Position numbers and translations under genes: made by a program
Assembly (NCBI GenBank): GCA_002286855.1
Contig: NRSV01000049.1
Location: forward strand, 186,001 to 250,000
Reading direction: 5' to 3'
DNA from: Bipolaris cookei
Taxonomy: Eukaryota > Ascomycota > Dothideomycetes > Pleosporales > Pleosporaceae
DNA: 64,000 nt
In this document: piece by piece, positions 11,381 to 20,318 of the stretch
Layout of the letters: each line of letters starts with the position of its first letter
Numbering within the stretch: the stretch's first letter is position 1
Notes under the pieces: generated by a model
Databases searched by the model: none
Seen by the model: the letters and a program-made list of their open reading frames with translations, nothing else
Told to the model about the DNA's origin: nothing

Positions 11381-12090
11381 TTGAGAACTGACCTTTCCAC
11401 ACTCGATCCATACCATATTTGTAGTATGCGATTTAAGACAGCCAAACAGCTAGAGAAAAAATTACTCTCAGACATATTCGCAGGTGCACATCGAGCAAGA
11501 AGAGGGGCGGCTGAGCTGATAGTAGTGAAACCCTTGACGCATCTCGAGAGTCAGCTTGCAAAGAACAAATGCGGAGATTTTGACAAAGCTCAATCACATC
11601 TGATCACTTTAACGAACCAGTTGAATGCTCGAGGTGCTCGAGAACAGAATTGACAAGAACATTGATTTATGCGACATGAACATTATATCATATTCGCGGC
11701 ACGTAGTCCTCCTCTTGTACCAGTCGTTGGAATCCGTCCAAAAGCGGATCAATTCCCTCATGCAGTTCTTTTCAACAGTGGGATGCAAATCTAGCGAGGC
11801 CACTCCATAAGAGTGTCGTATACAATTTTGCACCATCGCCAAGACATTTGCAAACAACTCGAATCAGTTCCTTTGCAGCTCAATGGCATAATGCAAGCCT
11901 AGTGAAGGTACGAGGCCGACACTAACGGGCATAATCGATTTGTTTTAGGTAGAATGTGGTTTGGAGCAAGGCAATTTTAACGGACATCAAAAACGATGTT
12001 GAGAGTGAGAAGGAAGGCGATGGTGGGAATGATGACAACGAGAAGCAGCGCGAGATGGCAACAGCAGTAGTGACGGCTGTCAAGAACTAA
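11381..12090 (+). pseudogene. Eroded helical hypothetical gene
   Basis: Not a recognised family. Adjacent frames carry protein-like, helix-rich segments that pass from one to another: a first frame (11381-11653) with KTAKQLEKKLLSDIF and LESQLAKNKCGDFDKAQ; a second (11625-11810) with LEVLENRIDKNIDLC and LYQSLESVQKRINSLM; and a last one ending ILTDIKNDVESEKEGDGG...TAVVTAVKN at about 12090. A well-formed fungal intron, GTACGA...CACTAAC...TTTTAG, sits at 11908-11948. The pattern suggests a once-intact gene with frameshifts and stops. Composition recalls helical N-terminal regions of fungal STAND or ankyrin proteins, but that is only a guess. Confidence 0.35.
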
Positions 12091-12919
12091 TTGTTAGAAG
12101 AAGGGGCCATCCTTCAAATTTCGAGAAGAGTTGCATGCATCATGCGCTATTAAGTCTAATATAGTAATTTATTTGAGCGGCAATTTCTATCATTCTAGCA
12201 CGGTCCATTACAACAACAACGGTAGTGGTAAGGTAATGCAGCGAAGAATGGACACGTAGGCTCCTGTGAAAACACACTCTCTATTTCTTTTTGTCATAAT
12301 CGATAGATAGAAATGCGTACCTGACGTATATCTAATCATGGAGCGTCTAATGAAGGTTACGGTTATGCGTCTTACTTCAACACATTAGAATGTAAGACAT
12401 TATTGCAGCTTTAGCTACATATTACGATCAGTCCCCAGAGGGATTTTCCAATAAATGACGTAGCCATAGCTGCTGTACAGCATATGTAGGGTCTGGATGC
12501 AGCAATGGCCAAGAGGTTCATGATGGGTTCGGGGTAGTCGTTTCGGTTGGCGTAGTGCATGAGGCGTACGTCAGCAGTCACAGCCACACCAGAAGCAGCC
12601 ACAGCCACGCGTCCTCGACGCATTTGAGGTCGCTACCATAGCGCGGTTCTCCTCCCATCGTGCCGCAACGCGTGTGCCCCTTGAATATTACCAATCACCC
12701 TTATTTTTAGAAGTCACTCTATATGTACTACAACATGTTGGCTTGATAGTGTTTGGACTCATCCGGCCGAGCCTATCGCCATGCACACCGTCCACAACTT
12801 CATATCAGCACTTCCACCACCACCCAATCCGGAAAGATCGGCCTGGGTCCATGCCTTTACTAAACTTTTATTTCGGTCATATCTAAGCATAGCGCTCGCA
12901 AACAGGAGACGTCGCCACC
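12091..12919. other. Intergenic upstream of HET gene
   Basis: About 830 bp. A minus-strand 70-codon frame (12411-12623) has plausible codon use (AVAASGVAVTADVRLMHYANRNDYPEP) but no identifiable family; it may be a coding remnant. The 3' part should hold the HET gene promoter. Confidence 0.4.
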
Positions 12920-14683
12920 ATGCAGCGACCCAGGACATCTTCGCAATGGTCGCCAGGCCGCAACTCTTTCCAGTACCGTCCCTTGAGTCACGCGGATGGC
13001 GAGGACTTTCGAATTCTGTGCCTTTACCCCGGCACGCTTGACGACCCAATTCGATGTGACCTTCTCCATTCAAGTCTCGACTCCGATATTGAATACGAAG
13101 CACTTTCCTACAGTTGGGCAACCGAAGATGGCGACGACAGCCTCTCCCAGCGTATTGGCTGCGCATATGTAGGCGACGAAGACAGTGCGGAATTCCCGGT
13201 AACCTTAAACTGTGCTTCTGCACTGCGCAGATTGAGACTGCCCTCACAGGAGAGATTCTTGTGGATCGATGCCATTTCTATTAACCATAACAATATCGAA
13301 GAGCGAAATCACCAGGCCGGGCTCATGGCTGACATATACGCTGGGGCCTCGCAGGTCTTGGTGTACCTCGGAGAAGAAGACCTCGGCTTCGCATCCAGGA
13401 GCCTATGGCTGGACAACGAGAGACGCCAATCAGCCCTGACAAAGCTTTTTGCAAAGAGATGGGTTTCCAGAGCATGGGTAATTCAGGAGGTGGCACTCGC
13501 ACGAAAACTCATGATGATCATGGGAGACGCATCATGTGCCATGGACGCCAACTTGATGAGTCGGATCCGTGGGCGAGCAAAGATTTCACGACTGCAAGTT
13601 CCTGGCCCGCTAGCTTGGGATCCTTTGGCTAGCACCCCGACAAGAGATTTACTCACATTGCTACTCCTATCACGACATTGCAGCTCTACAGATCCAAGAG
13701 ACAAAGTATACAGCCTGTTGGGATTAGTGGGCGAACGCCTGCAAAACCTCATCACTATCGACTACTCCCAAAGCGTCGAGGAGGTCTTGGTGCGTACAGC
13801 TGCAGCCATCATCACTTGTCGAGAGGACTTTGAGCTTCTGGCATATGCATCATTATCTCTCGGGCTTCGGCATACAGAAAAAGGGTTACCGACTTGGGTG
13901 CCGGACTGGATAGAGCATCAAGGTGACATGACGCTGCGTCCTCAATTCCAAGAAACTAGGATAGGCCCCTGGCGGTCTCTCGAAAAGCTATCCGGAAGTT
14001 CTTCTAGCGCTGCAGAGCTTGCCAAGATGGATTGGACAACAATTGTTGACATACCTTCGAGGTGGCCTATTGATCCGTACTTGACACCATCTATCACCGT
14101 CCGTGCACATTGTCTTGCAATTATTGACAACACGACAAAAGAAGGATATGGCCAATCAGCACAATGGCTAGATGGTCAAACTTTTGGTCGCGATTTAATG
14201 GGTTTGATAGGCAACGGGTCAAATCGAACCAATCTCGATCCAAGAACATGGCCTGCACAGTACAACTGGCTCCTCGATCCGTTATATACTCGCTCCGTAT
14301 CTTCCATGATGCAAAGTAATACCCCGTCTGCGATGGGACCCCCTGAAAATATCTACCGGTCCGCAATACAACATTTCTGCGCCGAACTCGAAACACATGG
14401 CAAAAACCAATACATTTTCCGAGCAGGTATGCTTCCAGCAGTAACAAGCCACAACTTTGTCGAAGGCGACAGTGTATGGGCAGTAGATGGCTGCAGGGTT
14501 CCTCTTATTCTTAGGAGGATGCGTGATTCTGAGGGCTACCGGATTGTAGGCAACTGCCATATCTTTGCACTATTACATATGGACTGCTGGTCTACGTCAG
14601 GAACGGGGCTCGAGCAACGGTGGAGTTTTGATCCCTTTCGCCACATGGATACGCTAGGCACGCAAAAAATAAAGATTGTGTGA
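12920..14683 (+). CDS. Heterokaryon incompatibility (HET) domain protein
   Basis: A single exon of 587 residues. The three HET-domain blocks are present: IEYEALSYSW (about 57-66), RFLWIDAISINHNN (about 112-125) and VSRAWVIQEVALA (about 182-194, where the usual form is RxWxxQE). After the domain come DPRDKVYSLLGL, typical of the family, and a long C-terminal region with GDSVWAVDGCRVPLILRR. HET proteins mediate non-self recognition and cell death on heterokaryon formation, and HET domains act as TIR-like effector modules; the activity of this one is inferred. No NLR or ankyrin partner domain is fused to it. Start ATG follows CGCCACC. It lies between decayed loci, a common setting for HET genes. 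Confidence 0.92.
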   Translation: MQRPRTSSQWSPGRNSFQYRPLSHADGEDFRILCLYPGTLDDPIRCDLLHSSLDSDIEYEALSYSWATEDGDDSLSQRIGCAYVGDEDSAEFPVTLNCASALRRLRLPSQERFLWIDAISINHNNIEERNHQAGLMADIYAGASQVLVYLGEEDLGFASRSLWLDNERRQSALTKLFAKRWVSRAWVIQEVALARKLMMIMGDASCAMDANLMSRIRGRAKISRLQVPGPLAWDPLASTPTRDLLTLLLLSRHCSSTDPRDKVYSLLGLVGERLQNLITIDYSQSVEEVLVRTAAAIITCREDFELLAYASLSLGLRHTEKGLPTWVPDWIEHQGDMTLRPQFQETRIGPWRSLEKLSGSSSSAAELAKMDWTTIVDIPSRWPIDPYLTPSITVRAHCLAIIDNTTKEGYGQSAQWLDGQTFGRDLMGLIGNGSNRTNLDPRTWPAQYNWLLDPLYTRSVSSMMQSNTPSAMGPPENIYRSAIQHFCAELETHGKNQYIFRAGMLPAVTSHNFVEGDSVWAVDGCRVPLILRRMRDSEGYRIVGNCHIFALLHMDCWSTSGTGLEQRWSFDPFRHMDTLGTQKIKIV

Positions 14684-15064
14684 TTGTTTAGAGAAACGGT
14701 TATGACGGCTTGTTCAAGACATTTGCTTCTGCCGCGTGAAGTTGATGATTGCTCTTCTAGTTGAGCACGTACTGTGTCGATATGCACATGCCTTTGTTTC
14801 TAACCGTGCATCTTTCGCCTAGATACCGTCCCCCCCCCCCCCCACTCGCCTTGTTCAATTCGGTTCATACATTGTTCTACAGACAACATTTCATATTAGT
14901 GACTTTGCTAACCAGACATGTTCAAATAGAAGGTTTATCAAGTACATACCTTTTTTCCTCGCCCGGTACATTATTATCATGGCACCAGCATCGTTTCGAG
15001 CGACTCACGATGAACAAAATCGATATTTAAATTCGAATTACCATCTAATCGACTAGATACAACG
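14684..15064. other. Convergent intergenic with poly-C tract
   Basis: Between the converging HET and S28 peptidase genes. Contains a run of 14 C at 14830-14843. No gene seen. Confidence 0.55.
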
Positions 15065-16956
15065 TCACCCCCTCCTCCCCCCCTGCCACCGCTCCAAAAA
15101 CCTCCTCACAGTCCTCATCTCCCACAAATGCGCCTCGCGCATATACTGAGGCTCCTTTTCCACATCCCCTATCCCGCGCGTATCCCACATATGTCCTGCA
15201 TCCACAATCAGATAACTCGGATAATCATCACTACTCACCCTCAGCTCATCCACAAGCGTAGAATGGTAACACTGATCGAGCCACACGTCCGCGGCACCGT
15301 CGATAAGAGCGAGGTTCTTGACGCGCATGTTGGAAGCGCCGTAGACGTTGTTGTACGCAATTTCTGGGAGGGCGGGGATGCGCGAGTGGGTGCCGGGTGG
15401 GAAGGATTGGTTGCACCAGGCTTGGTTGTAATCGATTGTGAGGACGCGAGAGATAAGGGAGGGACCCGTGCGGGGCGCGGTTTGGTACGAGGCGATTTCC
15501 GTGCATGTAGAGTAGAGGTAGGAGCGGGTGTTTGTGTTTGTGGGGTTGGCGTAGAAAGTGGCGTTTTGGGTGCTGAAGCAGCCGTGGTCTGTGCTATTGA
15601 TGAGGCCGGTGGTGCAGAGAGGGAGGACGATGGATTTGATGTAAGCGGCGTAGTTGCCGAGGCCGGTCCAGGGCTCGCCGTTGGAGTGTGCGGAAAGGGC
15701 CGTGTCGATGTTGAGGTTGGAGGCCGGTGGGTTGGGGTTTGTGATGTTGGAGCAGAATCGCCAGAAGTCGTCGGAGCCGTGGCGTGGGAACCAGTTGAGC
15801 TCTTGCCATGTGTTTGTCGGGTAGGATATGGGACCGCCGAGGGGAAAGGCGATGGTTGAGGCAAAGTCCCCGAGACTGGAGAGGGAGCCCAGGCCGAAGA
15901 TGTCTTTGAGTTGTTGGATTGCGGCTGTGTTGCCACTCTCAATTAGGGCGTCCATCTTGTCGATTATGGATATGATGCGTGAGATGCAGTCTGAAGGGCC
16001 GTACTTCATCAGTGGCTTGTACCAGTTGGGATACTCGAGTTGGACCGTGATGGTGGCACTGCTACCGATGCCGCCGGCAAAGATGTCGTTGTACATTTTC
16101 ATCGTGAATGCTACCTGTGATCCGGCAAGAGAGCCACCGTACATGACCCAAGGTGTGTCGGGACTGCTTAGGTTCGCATCAACGCCTGGAAACTTGACGT
16201 GCTGTCTAAAGTACGTATTGTCGGCAATAGCTACCACAAATTAGTCTGCCATCATAAGACAAAGATCCCAGACTATTCCCTTACTTTGCTCAGTAGTCAA
16301 AAATCTCAATTCATCCGTGGTAGTCGTGTTGTACGGGAAACTGTACCCATAATACCGATTCTCAAGAATAACGCCAAGCCCGTTGAACTCTTTCATCAAA
16401 ATCTGTATAACTAAAGTCACGTATCGTTAGCTCACATGTACACAGTCATATCCTTTTTTGAATGCAGAGCAACTCACTCCCTGTCTGTAGATTTTCAAGC
16501 TGCCATTCCCCCCACGTCTCTCCGCCGAGATACAAGAAAACCGGTCCACCAGGTTTATAATACGACTTGTCGAAAACTGTTCAAGCCACACATACCGTTA
16601 GCTCCCTTCATTCACTTCGCTTTAGTTAGATAAGGTTAACACTTACAATATCTCTGTTTAAACGTCTTATTCGTATGCGGCACGTAGCGATCGCTATGCG
16701 GAAAATGATCGATCTGCAGCGCCCCCAAAAGTCAACAAAAACACACACTCTCTCTCTCTTGCTCTCTTGCTCTCATAACAAGGGTCTTCAAGAATACCTA
16801 GCAAAGTAGGACACATACCGGCTGATCAATCGTGTGCGCATCATACGCCCACTGCCTCTTCTCAATTCGGTCTTTTAACGGCGCAGACGCAGGTGTTCTC
16901 GCAGAAGCAAGAGCTGCAAGACTGCTCCCAAGCAGCGCCAGCAGTTGCACTCTCAT
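15065..16956 (-). CDS. Secreted S28-family serine carboxypeptidase
   Basis: Five minus-strand exons: 16819-16956, 16647-16713, 16478-16576, 16285-16410 and 15065-16230, giving 531 residues; introns of 105, 70, 67 and 54 bp are all GT-AG. The N-terminus MRVQLLALLGSSLAALASA is a signal peptide, followed by a short KR-containing pro-like segment. S28 (lysosomal Pro-X carboxypeptidase/dipeptidyl peptidase II) marks: FFDKSYYKPGGPVFLYLGGE, NRYYGYSFP, nucleophile Ser about 177 in GGSLAG, charge-relay Asp in DGAADVWLDQC and His in VDAGHMWD near the C-terminus. Family enzymes cut after Pro at acidic pH; a secreted or vacuolar nutritional role is inferred. A TATATATA run lies about 130 bp before the start. 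Confidence 0.9.
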
Positions 16957-17404
16957 GTTTTCTTTTCTTCTGCCGTTAATCGATCGAGTTCGAATACAAA
17001 AATACCTTCAAACTCTAGCCGCGTGTTTCATATTCCGTAACCGGGAAAGGTGGAAAAAATCCCGTATGTACCCAGTCGCTTATATATATATATATACTGT
17101 CCGAGCCTTAATCAGGTAGTGAGATATTAGCTATGTGACTCCTGATCTATACGGATACCTGTGCACAGAGCTTAGGAGTACATCAATCCCTTTCCCTTCG
17201 AAAGGAGAATAGAGATAGCAATGAACCATAGTTACTTGCCACCTCTACTCACCCACACGCTATGTACACTGTGTAACTAGCTGTATTGACTTAGATATCT
17301 TGCTAACACCAAGCGCTGGCTAGTCAATAGAGTCCATTCAACACATACTATACAAATGAGGCATTTTCTTCTCCCAACAAGGCGAGAATTTCGGAGTATT
17401 TCTA
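16957..17404. other. Intergenic between S28 peptidase and mariner element
   Basis: Promoter side of the S28 gene, including a TATATATATATATA stretch at about 17081-17096. The remainder shows no gene. It ends in the TA that flanks the transposon. Confidence 0.5.
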
Positions 17405-17425
17405 CAGAGGCCTCTTTTAAAAGTT
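17405..17425 (+). repeat. Left terminal inverted repeat of mariner element
   Basis: Matches the right end in 18 of 21 positions and is preceded by TA. Confidence 0.8.
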
Positions 17426-17473
17426 GTTACTCGACAAGGGATGTCTCGATTTTGCCGTAACACTACCGAAATG

Positions 17474-18223
17474 CTACCGAATACTGCCAAAATACGATAC
17501 TGTGTAATAGCCTCTTCCCTCACGATACTCTTGCGCAGCCTCAGGCTTCCAGATATGACAAGGGCCTTTTTTATCGTACGAGAAGCATCCCCAGAACATA
17601 AAGTCAGAGTATCCCTTCCATCTCTCTCGGACAATAGACTTAGTGAAGGCTTCCTCTGGCTTTCTCCATACACGGTAGCCACTTCTGGGGTAGTTCAAGA
17701 CAACAGACGTCTCGTCTGACCAAATGAAATTTTTCCAGTCATCAAGCGTCCAGTCCTTGTGAGCGAGACACCACTCTAGCCTATCCTACCTCATCTTCTT
17801 CGTCAACCCAGGCTTCTTCGTCGGCTTGGTCTTGTTGTACCCCGCTGTCTTGAGTATCCTCCATACCGTGGTAGATGAAACGTTGTGACCTTGAAGACTA
17901 AGATCACCAGCTATATCAGCACAGCTCTTCTCTCGTCCGTATCGATCACAGCGTACTTTCTCTACTACTACCTCTTGAACTGCTTTTTGTTTACGTGGAC
18001 GGCCTGTACGAGGGGCATCTTCAAGATGCTCAGGAAGGATTTTAATTAAAGGCGCGTTTGGCTCAAATCCTCGCTCGCAGGCTCGGGCATAGATAGCGTT
18101 AATCGTTCGCGGTGAAAGACCAGTAACCTGACTGATATAGCTTGTCGGCTTGCCTACAAAGGGAGACTTCATTGTGACGACTAAAGCGCGCGTCGAGATA
18201 TCTGTATGCGTACGAGAAGCCAT
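17474..18223 (-). pseudogene. Tc1/mariner transposase, truncated
   Basis: Starts at 18223 (MASRTHTDISTRAL). The N-terminal 100 residues form paired HTH regions (ISQVTGLSPRTINAIYARA, then SADIAG-like CADIAGDLSLQG and STTVWRILKTAGY) separated by a GRPRK linker. A TAG at 17786-17788 interrupts the frame between KKMR and DRLEWCLAHKDW. Beyond it comes the first catalytic Asp block FIWSDETSVV and the MFWGCFSYDKKGP block of the DDE catalytic domain. The frame stops at 17474, before the last acidic residue of the triad, so the protein cannot be active. It lies wholly inside the terminal repeats. Confidence 0.88.
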
Positions 18224-18362
18224 CTTAACACTAAAAAGCTGTGCGTGTCTGTGTGCTGACGTATATCAGTGTAAATACAACTTCATAGCACCTCTGTAAA
18301 ACTTTGGTGGGGTGCCAAGACTATCGGGCCGATTGATCCGCTATTTGGACGGCGCGGGCAGT

Positions 18363-18383
18363 AACTTTTGAAAGCGACCTCTG
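18363..18383 (-). repeat. Right terminal inverted repeat of mariner element
   Basis: Inverted partner of 17405-17425, followed by TA. A second CCTCTGTAAAACTTT motif occurs inside at about 18291, a possible internal copy of the end sequence. Confidence 0.8.
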
Positions 18384-18847
18384 TACAATGCAAGCACGTT
18401 GCTAGTGCAGATACGAGAGTAGGGCGAGTACAGTGCCCTGAGACATGCTTGTAATCAAGCATGTGTATGAGAGGAGCTTCGTATTTGGCAGTTGAGGAGA
18501 GCTTAGTAGAGTTTAGTTTGTTTAGCGTAATAGTGGGTTGTAGCCAATGTAGGTATAGGGCTTATAGGGCTTTGACGGAAGTCTATATTTATCGATTGAT
18601 GGTTCGGGGTAATTGCGATTCAGCATGCTAGCTGCTGGATGTGCAAATTACCGAAGAACTATCTTTACAATAGATGATGTAACCGAGCCTTTGGATAGTC
18701 TTGAGTTGTTATACAGTGTTTGATGTAGTTGTTAATTTGCTGACATTTTAATAGATGTTTTGAGAAATGAAGCCTGGATGATTCCATGAGAACTGGACGG
18801 TACGTAATTATCTTGTTGTCTTCGTACCTGAATGTCATATCACCATT
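18384..18847. other. Intergenic
   Basis: Between the mariner element and the oxidoreductase pseudogene. AT-rich with no supported feature. Confidence 0.5.
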
Positions 18848-20318
18848 TCACTCCGCCACCTCCCTCGACGGCCTGACCTGTAATCCCGCACGCTCATAAG
18901 TAGCGTCCGTCGCAACCATCTGCACAATACTCTCATCGCCATCAATCCAGGCCCCGTTCCCTCACCTCCCTCTGACTCTATATACAAACCCCTCCAACAT
19001 ATACCTATACGTAGTCCACAAGTCCTCTCCCCTCGCCTGTGCCTTCCCAGCCTGCTCCCATGTATATGCCTTCAACCTCTCTATCTCTTTCGTCTCTCCC
19101 ACAACCTCGCTCGATCCCACCTTCCTCACTGCAGTAACTGTCTCAACATCAATCCGATGTCACACATGAGGCCCCATGAAATTCCACAAGACAACCGTCT
19201 TACACCGCGTCTTCTCCCAACCTCTATCATGCCCAACATCTAACACCTCACTCCGCAACCGCACACGCACACTTGACACCGCGTCCCGGACACTAGGCCA
19301 TTTACCCGTAAGCCACGGGAATCTGTACCCTCACTTGGCCCCCACATCCGCATAGATGACTCCAGTCCCACCATTAGTAAACGCATACGTAGCCTGCACA
19401 GCCTGATCGCAGCGCTGATCGAATAGCGGGGGGATAGGCCGAGTAGTCGCAGATACTACATCCACGGGCTCGCTGCCAAACACGCTGCGGACGGCTGATA
19501 AAACGTAGTGGCCTAGATCCATGGCGCAGCCCCCGGCAAGGTCAAAGTCGAAACGGATGTCGGTGCCGGAGAAGAAGCCGGCTGGGACTGCGGCGCGGGC
19601 CTCGGCGTGGTCGATTTGTGTGGCGTCGAATTGGGAAAGAAAGAGGTGCCAGGCGGGGTGAAAGCGGTAGTGGCTTGCCTCTAGTAGGATAGGTGCATGG
19701 GGGCTTTGGAGAATGGCGTGATGGAATAGTGAGCGCGCTTCTTGGGCGTTAGAGATGGATGGTTTCTCGAGGAGCACGTGTTTTCCTGCTTTGAGGGCTG
19801 CGAGGGTTGGGCCGTAATGGAGTCCATTTGGGAGGGGGTTGTATATGCAGTCGATTGATGAGTCGGCGATGAGAGCTGTGCAGGATGTCTTGTGAGCCTT
19901 GCAATATGCTTTGGTTTACTTCTTCACATATATCTCTTGCACGTGAGAAAGGCACACAACTCACCCTCATAACTATCATGCACAGTGGGGATATCCCATC
20001 GTTCCGCATATGCTTCTGCTTCTTTTTCTGTCTCGCGCTGCCACCGCAACGACGGTTACATCGGCATGGGATCGTGCAGGGATAATCAGCCCCGTGGGAC
20101 TATTTGCTCGACAAAATGTAGGTCAGGTCTAGGTCATACCTCCTCTTCGAGAAGATCCATCACATGGCGACAAATGAAAAAGATATGATCACGCACGCGA
20201 TTTTCACTGCACCAAGGATACCAAAGCGAAGGGCACCACCCTTCTTCGCCACGGGCTTGCGTCCAGCAGCCCATTCGCCAAACTCAGCGAGCAAGCTGAG
20301 CCAGTCGACAAATGTCAT
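18848..20318 (-). pseudogene. Gfo/Idh/MocA oxidoreductase (dihydrodiol dehydrogenase-like), broken
   Basis: Start at 20318 (MTFVDWLSLLAEFGEWAAGRK), then the Rossmann strand ALRFGILGAVKIA. A 97-bp intron (20100-20196) leads to PTGLIIPARSHADVTVVAVAARD. A frameshift follows in an A-rich run near 20025, then EAEAYAERWDIPTVHDSYE, an 87-bp intron-like gap (19866-19952), and LIADSSIDCIYNPLPNGLHY...GKHVLLEKPS, the family's signature. Three in-frame TGA codons interrupt the C-terminal half at 19331-19333, 19160-19162 and 18962-18964, yet the sequence between them still reads as family (FPWLTGKWPS, WTTYRYMLEGFVYR) to the terminal stop at 18848-18850. Intact relatives are NADP-dependent dehydrogenases of trans-dihydrodiols or sugars. 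The gene is clearly dead but recent enough to be readable. Confidence 0.88.

Larger units (their letters stand above)
17405..18383 (-). mobile_element. Tc1/mariner element, internally deleted
   Basis: A 979-bp element bounded by TA dinucleotides (17403-17404 and 18384-18385), the target duplication expected of Tc1/mariner. Both ends begin CAGAGG on their own strand: left CAGAGGCCTCTTTTAAAAGTT and right (reverse strand) CAGAGGTCGCTTTCAAAAGTT, 18 of 21 matching. It encodes a truncated minus-strand transposase. Full Tc1-like elements of fungi are near 1.8 kb, so about half is missing, including the C-terminal part of the transposase. Confidence 0.85.

Noticed and set aside
15128..15859. A 243-codon frame antisense to the S28 peptidase
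   Set aside because: Gly/Val/Glu-biased shadow caused by third-position GC preference of the real gene.
7846..20318. Alternative genetic code or general stop-codon readthrough
   Set aside because: Intact genes in the window end normally at TAA, TAG and TGA, and the interrupted genes also carry frameshifts, so decay is the simpler explanation.
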